Origin: Pantoea sp. BAV 3049
GTDB taxonomy: Bacteria; Pseudomonadota; Gammaproteobacteria; Enterobacterales; Enterobacteriaceae
Direction: 5' to 3'
Assembly: GCF_009765445.1 (NCBI RefSeq)
Contig: NZ_WHOY01000031.1
Span: 4,480,139 to 4,544,138, forward strand
DNA: 64,000 nucleotides
The first letter of the stretch is position 1. Each line of letters starts with the position of its first letter. This document shows positions 35,364 to 43,202 of this stretch, piece by piece. The position numbers and the translations under genes are program-made. The notes beneath the pieces are model-generated. The model searched no databases, was not told where the DNA came from, and was given only the letters and a program-made list of their open reading frames with translations.

Positions 35364-36265
35364 AAATTTTACTGACTTTTCCCGGTCAGGGGCCGCAGCG
35401 GCCAGGCATGTTGCAGGATTTACCTGACGGGGAAGCTATTCTGCGCGAAGCCAGCGAAGTGCTGGGAGAAGCCGCCGACCGGCTGGATACGCCTGACGCA
35501 TTGCGCCACACGCGGGCAGTGCAGCTTTGTCTGCTGATTGCCGGGGTGGCACATGCCCGCGCATTGCAGGCGCAGGGGCTGGAACCGGATATGACCAGCG
35601 GCCTGTCGATTGGCGCTTATCCGGCGGCAGTGGTGGCCGGAGCGCTGGACTTTGATGATGCGCTCCGGCTGGTGGCTCTACGCGGTGAGCTGATGGAGCA
35701 GGCTTATCCGCAGGGCTACGGCCTGACCGCGATTATCGGCCTGTCGCTGAACCAGCTGGAGCCGCTGCTGGGCAATGACAGCTGGATAGCCAATATCAAC
35801 GCCGAGCGGCAGCTGGTGATTGCGGGCAGTGAGGCGGCGATGAAAGCCGTGGCGGATAAAGCGCTGGAAGCAGGGGCGCAAAAGGCTCACCGGCTGGCGG
35901 TCAGCGTGCCTTCACATTGTGAGCTGCTGGCAGAACCGGCGGCAAAACTGGCCGAAGCCTTTAAAGGCGTGACGCTTAAGCGCCCGCGCTGTGCCTGGCT
36001 GAGTGGCAGCAGCGGCCGGGTGCTGTGGCAGCCGGAGCAGATTGCTGATGATCTGGCTTATAACATGTCGCGCACCGTGCGCTGGCACGAGGCGATGGTG
36101 GCAGCCAACGAGCGGGAAGTGCGACTGGCGATAGAGATGCCGCCCGGATCGGTGCTGACGGGTCTGACCCGCCAGGCTTTCACCGCCGGAGAAGTGCTGT
36201 CACTGGAACAGGGTGGCAGCCAGCTGGCCCTGACGCTGGCTAGCCGTCTGCGGAGTCAGCGCTGA
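35360..36265 (+). CDS. mdcH: Malonyl-CoA:ACP transacylase, malonate decarboxylase epsilon subunit
   Basis: 301 residues from ATG 35360 (ATGA overlap with mdcG); the longer upstream frame is not coding. FabD-like acyltransferase with LTFPGQGPQRPGM at the N-terminus and the nucleophile in GLSIGAYPAAV. It loads malonyl onto the carrier to start the catalytic cycle. Its last 26 bases overlap the convergent mdcR gene. Confidence 0.94.
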   Translation: MKILLTFPGQGPQRPGMLQDLPDGEAILREASEVLGEAADRLDTPDALRHTRAVQLCLLIAGVAHARALQAQGLEPDMTSGLSIGAYPAAVVAGALDFDDALRLVALRGELMEQAYPQGYGLTAIIGLSLNQLEPLLGNDSWIANINAERQLVIAGSEAAMKAVADKALEAGAQKAHRLAVSVPSHCELLAEPAAKLAEAFKGVTLKRPRCAWLSGSSGRVLWQPEQIADDLAYNMSRTVRWHEAMVAANEREVRLAIEMPPGSVLTGLTRQAFTAGEVLSLEQGGSQLALTLASRLRSQR

Positions 36266-37178
36266 GCCGCTGGCGGCTGTACATCCTGCCCTCTGCCACC
36301 AGCGCCAGCAGGTTGGGATCGTGCTCGCGGTTGCGCTCAAAAACAATCGCCAGCGCCTGCCGCATCTGATACTGCGGTGCCAGCTTAAGCAGCTGAACAG
36401 CATTCTCGTAAACGCTTTTCATCCTGCCCGGGATCAGCGTCAGCCCGACGCCCGCCTGCACCAGGCTGAGCAGCGAGAAAATATCGTTTACCTGCATCTC
36501 AATATCTGGCTCAAATCCGGCGATGTTGAAGGCCTCTTTGAACCCCTGGTAGGTGGCAAAACCCTCAGCCAGCGAGACAAACTTATGCTGACGGAAGTCG
36601 CGCAGATCGGCCAGCGCCTGCATATCAAGCTCATAAGAGGCCGGAGCAGCCAGGAAAATATCATCTTCAAACAGGGGCAACACTTCATAGCGGTTCAGAT
36701 CGATCTCCCCCTCGCTCACCGAAATCAGGATCGCATCCAGAAAACCCTCATCCAGCTTGGCCAGCAGCGTCTGGTTGGAGCCCATTGTCAGCTCAAGTTC
36801 CAGATCCGGACGGCGTAGCTTCATGCCCATAATCAGCTGCGGCACGGTGCGCAGCGTCAGTGAGTAGAGTGTTCCCAGCCGGATGCGTCCCTGACCGATC
36901 CCCGCCGTTTTCCTTGTCTCTTCAATCCCACGGGACATCACGTCCATCGCTTCCTGACTATATTCGCACAGGGTATGCGCGGCAGGCAGCGGTACCAGAT
37001 TTCTTCCCTGATGGATAAACAGCGGGCAGCGGACATTTTCCTCAAGTGTGTGCAGTGCGCGGTGCACGCTGACTGTGCTGATCCCCAGCGCTTCGGCAGT
37101 GCGGGCAATATTACCCCGCTGCATAAAAGCCATAAAAATGTGCAGTTTGCGGAAAGTTATGTCCAAATCGAACTTCAT
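36240..37178 (-). CDS. mdcR: LysR-type regulator of the mdc operon
   Basis: 312 residues. The N-terminal helix-turn-helix (FRKLHIFMAFMQRGNIARTAEALGIS, then VHRALHTLEE) is followed by a periplasmic-binding-like effector domain. Position at the end of the mdc cluster in opposite orientation, plus length, support MdcR, an activator responding to malonate. It converges on and overlaps mdcH by 26 bases. Confidence 0.88.
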   Translation of the reverse strand: MKFDLDITFRKLHIFMAFMQRGNIARTAEALGISTVSVHRALHTLEENVRCPLFIHQGRNLVPLPAAHTLCEYSQEAMDVMSRGIEETRKTAGIGQGRIRLGTLYSLTLRTVPQLIMGMKLRRPDLELELTMGSNQTLLAKLDEGFLDAILISVSEGEIDLNRYEVLPLFEDDIFLAAPASYELDMQALADLRDFRQHKFVSLAEGFATYQGFKEAFNIAGFEPDIEMQVNDIFSLLSLVQAGVGLTLIPGRMKSVYENAVQLLKLAPQYQMRQALAIVFERNREHDPNLLALVAEGRMYSRQRLSADSADG

Positions 37179-37589
37179 CAGTCTGACCTGTTTTGAGTCT
37201 GGCGAAAAAGGAATTTTACCTGCTTCTGCGATGCCGGGTTAAGGGATTGAGGCTCAAAGGCAGCAGAAGGGGCTGAGCTGTAAGCATATATGTTATTTGT
37301 TCAGGCCCGGTTAATAAAAGAATTTGATGGCGAAGCGGCTGGAGTGAAGTTTGCTTCTGCAAAACAGGCTGGATGCAGCTTGTCCATACCCTTTTTAGGG
37401 GTAAAAGTGCAGTTTTTTATAAACATTTCTGAAGTAATGATGAAAGTTATTGATGGTTTTCTTTTTACATTTCAGCTTTATTCCAGTGCGTGACGAGAGT
37501 GATGAACTTTTATTGTGTAGTTATTCTTATTTGTCACCGCTGATCACTGCGGTGGTTTTATCTGATAACCCTACACAAGGAAGCTCAAA
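37179..37589. promoter_or_regulatory. Intergenic region with leader hairpin before the oxalate decarboxylase gene
   Basis: About 410 bases, AT-rich toward the right. A stem CACCGC / GCGGTG (37535-37554) followed by GTTTTATC lies 36 bases before the start codon and could act as a leader hairpin or weak terminator. AAGGAA at the end is the ribosome site. The region also holds the leftward mdcR promoter. No gene is convincing. Confidence 0.5.
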
Positions 37590-38813
37590 ATGAATCCAAT
37601 AACTCGCCGCAGTTTTATGGCGTTTGCTGCCGGTGGAACGGTAGCACTGGCTGCTGGCAAGGTTCACGCGCATGACCAGACGGTAGTGGCTCAGCCCTGG
37701 ACGGGCAAAATGGGCGGCAGCGATCCGGGGCCGAACGATCCGCTGCGGCAGGGCGAAAACCCGGACATCGTCAACCCTCCTTCCACTGACAGCGGCACCT
37801 TGCCAAATCTGCGTTTCTCCTACAGTGATTCCCACGTCCGTAAAGGCTCTGGTGGCTGGACGAGGCAGATTACCGAACGTGAGCTGGGCGTGTCGAAAAG
37901 CATTGCTGGCGTGAATATGCGTCTGAACACTGGCGGTATTCGCGAGTTGCACTGGCATAAAGAGGGCGAGTGGGCTTACATGCTTTACGGTAAGGCGCGT
38001 ATTACCGCGCTGGACGTCGACGGAAACTGGTTTGTTGATGATGTGGGCGTGGGCGATCTGTGGTACTTCCCGTCGGGTGTGCCGCACTCCATTCAGGGAT
38101 TGGGGCCGGATGGCTGTGAGTTCCTGCTGGCCTTTGACAGTGGCAGTTTTGATGAGGACAGCACCTTCCTGCTGAGCGACTGGTTTAAGCATGTGCCACC
38201 TGACGTGCTGGCGAAAAACTTCGGCGTGCCGGCAGAGACGTTCAGCAAGCTGCCATCCCCGGCCGACGAATATATTTTTGCCGCCAATGCCCCTGGCGCC
38301 CTGAGTGACGATGCGATAGCAGGCGCTACACGTTCCTCCATGGCGTTCAGCCACCGGATGATGGCGCAAAAGCCGATTACCCTGAAAGGCGGCACGGTGC
38401 GCATTACCGATTCATCAACCTTCAAAGCGTCGAAAACCATCGCCGCCGCGCTGGTGGAGTTGCAGCCTGGCGCGATGCGTGAACTGCACTGGCATCCCAA
38501 CACCGACGAGTGGCAATACTATCTTGAAGGCGAAGGCCGGATGGGGGTGTTTGCCTCTTCCGGACAGGCAAGGACATTTGATTTCCGCGCCGGGGATGTC
38601 GGCTACGTACCGTTTGCGATGGGGCATTATGTGGAAAACACCGGTAATAAGCCGCTGCGCTTTCTCGAACTGTTCAAAAGCAGTTATTACGCCGATATCT
38701 CCCTTAATCAGTGGCTGGCCTCCACGCCGCCGGAGTTGGTGCGCCAGCACCTGCATCTCGACGATACTTTTATGAATGCGCTGGATAAGACTAAAAAGCC
38801 GATCGTGGGATAA
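37590..38813 (+). CDS. oxdC: Tat-exported bicupin oxalate decarboxylase
   Basis: 407 residues with a twin-arginine signal (RRSFMAFAAGG, cleavage near HAHA-like VHAHD). Two cupin domains: the first has manganese ligands His121, His123, Glu127 and His166; the second has His300, His302 and Glu307, spaced as in B. subtilis OxdC. The mobile lid reads DEDST at 188-192, keeping the Glu (E189) equivalent to OxdC Glu162, which decarboxylation needs. It would split oxalate to formate and CO2 in the periplasm. Its own terminator follows. Confidence 0.85.
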   Translation: MNPITRRSFMAFAAGGTVALAAGKVHAHDQTVVAQPWTGKMGGSDPGPNDPLRQGENPDIVNPPSTDSGTLPNLRFSYSDSHVRKGSGGWTRQITERELGVSKSIAGVNMRLNTGGIRELHWHKEGEWAYMLYGKARITALDVDGNWFVDDVGVGDLWYFPSGVPHSIQGLGPDGCEFLLAFDSGSFDEDSTFLLSDWFKHVPPDVLAKNFGVPAETFSKLPSPADEYIFAANAPGALSDDAIAGATRSSMAFSHRMMAQKPITLKGGTVRITDSSTFKASKTIAAALVELQPGAMRELHWHPNTDEWQYYLEGEGRMGVFASSGQARTFDFRAGDVGYVPFAMGHYVENTGNKPLRFLELFKSSYYADISLNQWLASTPPELVRQHLHLDDTFMNALDKTKKPIVG

Positions 38814-38844
38814 GTTATTCGTTGCTGATAGTTTGATATTTTTC

Positions 38845-38879
38845 AGAAGGAGAGAGTCTGATATCTCCTTCTATTTTTC
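38845..38879 (+). terminator. Terminator after the oxalate decarboxylase gene
   Basis: Perfect nine-base stem AGAAGGAGA / TCTCCTTCT with a ten-base loop, then ATTTTTC. It starts 31 bases after the stop codon. Confidence 0.8.
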
Positions 38880-39307
38880 ATTTCATGTTTTTTACATGAT
38901 TATCATCGCACTGAAATACATCATTATGAATGCCTTCGTTAATTTTAACGAAGTTTGATTGGATCGCTTACTCAAGTGATAAAACTCACAGTATAAATAA
39001 CAGGGTGCAAAATATTCTGGTTCAGTTTGAAGGGGGGAAGGTAAAGTCCAATGCCACTTCGATGGGCATTTTAGCTATCAGTATGAGCTGATCCGCGCCA
39101 CGCGCGCACGCCAGGTAGTGGCTGCTTTTGTCTCGCCTTATGAGGTACAGGAAATGGCGGCGCGCGCTTCGGCAGTGTTGAGCTGAAACAGCGAAATTAA
39201 GTTCTGGCGCTATTTGGTAACAAAGTATGCATTGTCTTATTTCTGTCATACTTGTCTTCCAGCATGACTGCAGTTACTTAACCCCCTCAGTTTTATAAGG
39301 AACGGCA
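38880..39307. other. Intergenic region with a possible gene remnant
   Basis: About 430 bases before the acid phosphatase. From 39005 a short frame reads MQNILVQFEGGKVKSNATS, which loosely resembles the middle of an HPr-type PTS phosphocarrier, and stops at TGA near 39091. A second frame stays open to 39186. Both could be chance or decayed coding sequence. The right end holds the phosphatase promoter and its AAGGAA site. Confidence 0.35.
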
Positions 39308-40585
39308 ATGCGCCCTCGTTACACTCTGCTGGCCGCCGCGCTGCTGGTCAGCCAGCTGGCCCAGGCAAAAACGGCCACTGTCTCACTGGATCACATCCGC
39401 GCTATCGTGAATACAACCACGCCAGCCAGCGATAACGCAGAGTTTGTGGCGTTTGATGCCGCGATTCAGCAGTCCCTGATCAACGCCCTGAAAGGGGATG
39501 CCAGCACGCTGACGCGCGACCAGGTTGAAGAGACCAAACAGAGCAAAACGCTGGCCGATAAAAAGTGGCTGAAAGAGAGCAACTATGATTTCGGTAAAAA
39601 AGAGAACCAGCAGGCGGGTATCAAACTGCTTAATTCTTTCCCGACATTGCCAAAAACGACTGTCGCCGCCAGCCTGAAAACGGTGGAAGACGTAAACCTG
39701 AACGCCACTCAGGGCCAGCGTATGCAGGCGCTGATCGATGCTGAAGGGCAGAATCATCTGTTCTTCCTCGCCGATGCGCTGGGGCCAAACCTGGGTCAGG
39801 CATTCCTGAATGCCTACAACAAAGGTGAAATCGGCAAAGCCGCTGCGCTGATCAAAGCCAGCGAAGTGAGCACCAGCGTGGCGAAGAAAGAGTTCAACAA
39901 CCCGCGCCCGTTCCTGATCCCTGGCAACACCATCCACTTTGTGCCTGACACGGCGGTGGTTAAGGATAACGTTCCTTATAAAGCGACTGAAGGCTCTTAC
40001 CCGAGCGGCCACACCAATACCGCTTATACCGATGCCCTGTTGCTGGGTGAGATGTTGCCAGAGCGCTTTGTGCCGCTGGTCGATCGCGCTGCCCGCTACG
40101 GCTACTCGCGTATGGTGCTGGGCGTGCACTACCCGATTGACCTGATGGGATCGCGAATGGTGGCGCAGCGTAACGTTGCCCATTATCTGAACGATCCTGC
40201 TTACCGTAAGCTGTTCGTCGAGGCCCGTCAGCAGCTGCGCGACGCGCTGGAAAAAGAGTGTGGTTCTTCCCTGCAAGCTTGTGCTAAACCGCAGGGCGCA
40301 GCCGATCCGTACACGGCTCCGCAGATGAAGACCTTCTACCGCTACACCATGAGCTACAACCTGCCGCAGGAAAAAGTGAAGCAGGTTCCGGTAGTGGCGC
40401 CGGAAGGCGCGGAAGTGCTGCTGAAAAGCGTATTGCCACATCTGAGCGATGCGCAGCGTCGTCACCTGATGGTATCGACCGCGCTGGCGGGGGGTTATCC
40501 GCTCTCTGGCAACACGCCTGAGCAGAATTTCTGGCAGCGGCTGGATCTTTCTGCTGCGGCCAGCGCCGGTCATCACGGTAGCTAA
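39308..40585 (+). CDS. Secreted PAP2-family acid phosphatase
   Basis: 425 residues with a signal peptide cut after LAQA (residue about 20). The three motifs of class A non-specific acid phosphatases are present: a Lys-...-Arg-Pro motif in KKEFNNPRPF, SYPSGHTNT, and SRMVLGVHYPIDLMGS. It hydrolyses phosphomonoesters in the periplasm. It is longer than PhoN/PhoC (about 250 residues), with an extra N-terminal stretch (residues 21-190) and a C-terminal tail with a Cys pair. Physiological substrate unknown. Confidence 0.87.
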   Translation: MRPRYTLLAAALLVSQLAQAKTATVSLDHIRAIVNTTTPASDNAEFVAFDAAIQQSLINALKGDASTLTRDQVEETKQSKTLADKKWLKESNYDFGKKENQQAGIKLLNSFPTLPKTTVAASLKTVEDVNLNATQGQRMQALIDAEGQNHLFFLADALGPNLGQAFLNAYNKGEIGKAAALIKASEVSTSVAKKEFNNPRPFLIPGNTIHFVPDTAVVKDNVPYKATEGSYPSGHTNTAYTDALLLGEMLPERFVPLVDRAARYGYSRMVLGVHYPIDLMGSRMVAQRNVAHYLNDPAYRKLFVEARQQLRDALEKECGSSLQACAKPQGAADPYTAPQMKTFYRYTMSYNLPQEKVKQVPVVAPEGAEVLLKSVLPHLSDAQRRHLMVSTALAGGYPLSGNTPEQNFWQRLDLSAAASAGHHGS

Positions 40586-40844
40586 AGGTCTATTTGCCTT
40601 TTGCTGCAGGCTGCGACGAAGTTCAACGCTCGGGGGGGAGCTAAGACCCTGTCTTTGCCTTTTGTTTCAGGCAGCGACTTACCCCAAAGCTCGGGTAGCA
40701 CAGGGTGGGAATAAAGCGTCTCGTGTCACGGATGGCACGAGTCCGGCTGCCACCGAGGGCGCTTTTGGCGTCCTTACGGGCAACCTGCGCCAGCACTTTG
40801 CTATCGCCAGCACGCTGTTAAAACTTCCCCACGCCAGAACTTTA
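40586..40844. repeat. Non-coding stretch with an internal imperfect duplication
   Basis: Two related blocks, near 40592-40633 and 40651-40695, share TTTGCCTTTTG, CAGGC, GCGAC and AGCTCGGG-like ends. The following GC-rich part contains GGATGGCACGAG and GAGGGCGC. A frame of 62 residues (40662-40850) covers it but looks like translated repeat rather than a gene. It might be a dispersed intergenic element; genome copies would need to be counted. Confidence 0.4.
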
Positions 40845-41108
40845 TTATGATGGCATCCCCGGATACACCCCCGGCCCAATCGGCAGCCCAAGTGCATACC
40901 ACGCCAGCAGCAGCAGGATCCACACGCTGAAGAACACCAGCGGATAGGGGATAATCAGCACGTAGTAAGTGCCGAGCTGCGCATCTTTACGGTAACGCTG
41001 CAGAAATCCGAGGAACAGCGGCAGAAAGGGCGACATCACCACCAGTGCGGCATCGGATGATATATGGCTGAAGAAGGCAATAAACAGCACCATATAGCTG
41101 GCGGAGCT
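40845..41108 (-). pseudogene. 3' remnant of an AbgT-family transporter gene
   Basis: The last roughly 88 codons of an AbgT (p-aminobenzoyl-glutamate type) transporter: AALVVMSPFLPLFLGF, the KDAQLGTYYVLIIPYPLVFF segment and a C-terminal LGLPIGPG, as in E. coli AbgT. The 5' part is missing. Similarity stops near 41108, where the frame meets a LysR fragment on the other strand. Not expected to be functional. Confidence 0.75.
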
Positions 41109-41109
41109 G

Positions 41110-41493
41110 TTGCACTGCGACTGGACCATGCCAACGCCCAAAGGCAGTTACTATCGCCTGTTGCACGAGCTGTTCACCGACATGGGCATGGCTCCGGCCA
41201 TCAGCGTCACCTGCGAAACGTTTATGGCCTGCACCAGTCTGGTGGCGCAGAGCGATTTTATCAGCATCCTGTCGCTCGATGTGATTTCCGATCCCATTCT
41301 TGGCAATCAGCTGATGCCTTTGAACATTAAAGAAAAAATGCTGAAGGCCACTTTCTATCTGATTCAGCGCAAGGGCACCACGCTTACGCCAATGGGGCAC
41401 ACCTTGCGAGGCTGTTTCGGATGCACTGCCGCGGCGTTAAATTTCCGCTCAGTGAAGGAAGCTTGCGCGTTACTGGGGATTAAAAAACCGTAA
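41110..41493 (+). pseudogene. 3' remnant of a LysR-family regulator gene
   Basis: About 125 codons of a LysR effector-binding domain (YYRLLHELFTDMGMAP, then SISLVAQ-like TSLVAQSDFISIL and LIQRKGTTLTPMGHTL). The helix-turn-helix half is absent. It abuts the abgT fragment of the opposite strand at about 41108-41125. The original divergent pair (regulator and transporter) lost both 5' ends and the shared promoter in one deletion. Probably not expressed. Confidence 0.72.
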
Positions 41494-41591
41494 TTTAGCT
41501 GCTAAAGTGAAAACACCTTTGGGAATTTTAAGGGCCATTTTATGCCACAAACAGTGCGGTTAATTGCCACCGAACAGCTGGAACGGAACTT

Positions 41592-42092
41592 ATGAGCATG
41601 GACTATGTTTCACTGGCGCGTTATCAGCCGCGCTTTCAGTCGGGCGTGGTGGCGTTAATTCTGCCGATCCAGAACGCAGAATTTGGCATCGAAATCAGCG
41701 CGGAGCAGCAACCGGATCTCAGCGATATCGGAAACTTTTACCAGTCCGGCAGCGGCGATTTCTGGCTGGCGCTGAATGGTGATCGGGTGGTGGGTTGTAT
41801 CGGCCTGAAGGATATCGGTAACCGGCAGGCAGCACTGCGTAAAATGTTTGTGGCCGAAGCGTGGCGGGGCAGGGATAAAGGCGTGGCTAATGCCCTGCTG
41901 AACACGCTGCTGGGCCATGCCTCTCAGCAGAAACTCAGCGATATTTTTCTGGGGACCACCAGTAAATTTCTGGCGGCGCATCGCTTTTATGAGAAAAATG
42001 GTTTTCAGGAAGTGCAACCGGACACATTGCCTGCGGCATTCCCGTTAATGAAGGTCGACAGCAAGTTTTACCGGCTCTCCCTGCCAGTCTGA
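41592..42092 (+). CDS. GNAT-family N-acetyltransferase
   Basis: 166 residues. The GNAT core is seen as WLALNGDRVVGCIGLKDIG (beta4), LRKMFVAEAWRGRDKGVANALL (acetyl-CoA loop, RGRDKG) and HRFYEKNGFQEV (C-terminal strand-helix). Substrate unknown. The start at 41592 lacks a strong site; ATG 41598 is an alternative. A 17-codon frame from 41541 ends on this start codon and may be a leader. A terminator follows. Confidence 0.8.
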   Translation: MSMDYVSLARYQPRFQSGVVALILPIQNAEFGIEISAEQQPDLSDIGNFYQSGSGDFWLALNGDRVVGCIGLKDIGNRQAALRKMFVAEAWRGRDKGVANALLNTLLGHASQQKLSDIFLGTTSKFLAAHRFYEKNGFQEVQPDTLPAAFPLMKVDSKFYRLSLPV

Positions 42093-42096
42093 TTTT

Positions 42097-42126
42097 CAGG
42101 CCGCTGATTGCTGCGGCCTGACTTCT
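42097..42126 (+). terminator. Terminator after the GNAT gene
   Basis: Eight-base perfect stem CAGGCCGC / GCGGCCTG with an eight-base loop, followed by ACTTCTC. The T tract is weak. Confidence 0.6.
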
Positions 42127-42471
42127 CCCTCGCGCCGGCATTCCCTCTCTTTCTGCATCTTTATTTCCCCCGGGCTTTAAAAGGCGATTTAAGCCAAATA
42201 CCAGTCGATCCGTTATACAAAAAAAGCATAAAGAGCACTTTTTGAAAATAACTCTATTTTTCAACTGGTTGAATCGATTCTACAGAATGTAAAGTGCTGT
42301 AAATCTACCATACCAGAAACATAAGTTAACATTTTTAACTTGCGAGTCACTTCTCCATAAAATCGTTAACGGTTATTTTATCAACGACCTTTTAGTTAGC
42401 AATAAAACAATTACTAAAGTAACTATTGTGTCGGGATCTTCTCCCGGTACGCTTGCACTGGAAATGTCGTC
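42127..42471. promoter_or_regulatory. AT-rich region upstream of the gluconate dehydrogenase operon
   Basis: About 345 bases, very AT-rich from 42230 onward, with repeated GTTAAC-type words (near 42325 and 42366). It must hold the operon promoter. No gene and no defined operator recognised. Confidence 0.45.
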
Positions 42472-43200
42472 ATGGAAAAAAAAACCGATCAGCAGGTGCC
42501 TTCGCGAAGGCGTTTCCTGCAGAAAACCCTGTCGCTGATCCCCCTCGCAGCGGCCGGAGGCAGCACCGTTGTCGCGCTCTCAGCGCCAGCCGCTGAGCCG
42601 CAGTCTGAGGGCGTCTCCGCCCATTATGTTCCCACCTATTTCAACAATGATGAATGGCGCTTTATTCTGGCCGCCTGCGATCGACTTATTCCCACTGACA
42701 GCAACGGCCCCGGTGCGGTGAGTGAGGGCGTACCGGTCTATATCGACAAACAGATGGAGCTGCCTTATGGCTATGGCCATCTGTGGTATATGCACCCGCC
42801 GTTTGCCAGTGCCATCCCGGAACTGGGTTACCAGTCCAGCCTTGTCCCGCGCGAAACCTATCGTCAGGGGATCAAAGCGATTAATCAGCACTGCCAGCAG
42901 CAGTTTCAGAAGGTGTTTGCCGACCTGAGCGCTGACCAGCAGGAAACCGTGCTGCATGAACTGGATGGCGGCAAGCTCACCTTTGCTAACGTGCCTGGCA
43001 AACTGTTCTTCGAACAGCTGCTGGAAAACACCAAAGAGGGCTACCTTGCCGATCCGATGCACGGCGGTAATCAGACGCTGGCCTCCTGGAAAATGATTGG
43101 CTTCCCTGGCGCACGCGCCGACTTCCAGGATCAAATGGACCATCCTAACCAGCCTTATCCGCTGGGACCGGTGAGTATTTCAGGCAAACGGAGCGTTTAA
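42472..43200 (+). CDS. Gluconate 2-dehydrogenase (or 2-ketogluconate dehydrogenase) gamma subunit
   Basis: 242 residues with a twin-arginine signal (RRRFLQKTLSLIPLAAAGG). This is the small subunit of the three-component membrane dehydrogenases, needed for export and maturation of the flavoprotein. The DRLIPTDSNGPGAVSEGVPVYI and PGARADFQDQ segments are family features. It is the first gene of the operon and ends 2 bases before the flavoprotein gene. Substrate (gluconate or 2-ketogluconate) cannot be separated by eye. Confidence 0.87.
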   Translation: MEKKTDQQVPSRRRFLQKTLSLIPLAAAGGSTVVALSAPAAEPQSEGVSAHYVPTYFNNDEWRFILAACDRLIPTDSNGPGAVSEGVPVYIDKQMELPYGYGHLWYMHPPFASAIPELGYQSSLVPRETYRQGIKAINQHCQQQFQKVFADLSADQQETVLHELDGGKLTFANVPGKLFFEQLLENTKEGYLADPMHGGNQTLASWKMIGFPGARADFQDQMDHPNQPYPLGPVSISGKRSV

Positions 43201-43202
43201 TC

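Noticed and set aside
37290-37493. 67-residue plus-strand frame before the oxalate decarboxylase gene
   Set aside because: No ribosome site, no recognisable domain, AT-rich leader; treated as non-coding.
39005-39091. Possible HPr-like gene fragment
   Set aside because: Only about 15 residues look like HPr; too short to call. Mentioned in the intergenic entry only.
39383-40576. 397-residue minus-strand frame over the acid phosphatase gene
   Set aside because: The plus-strand phosphatase has all catalytic motifs and a signal peptide; the antisense frame has none.
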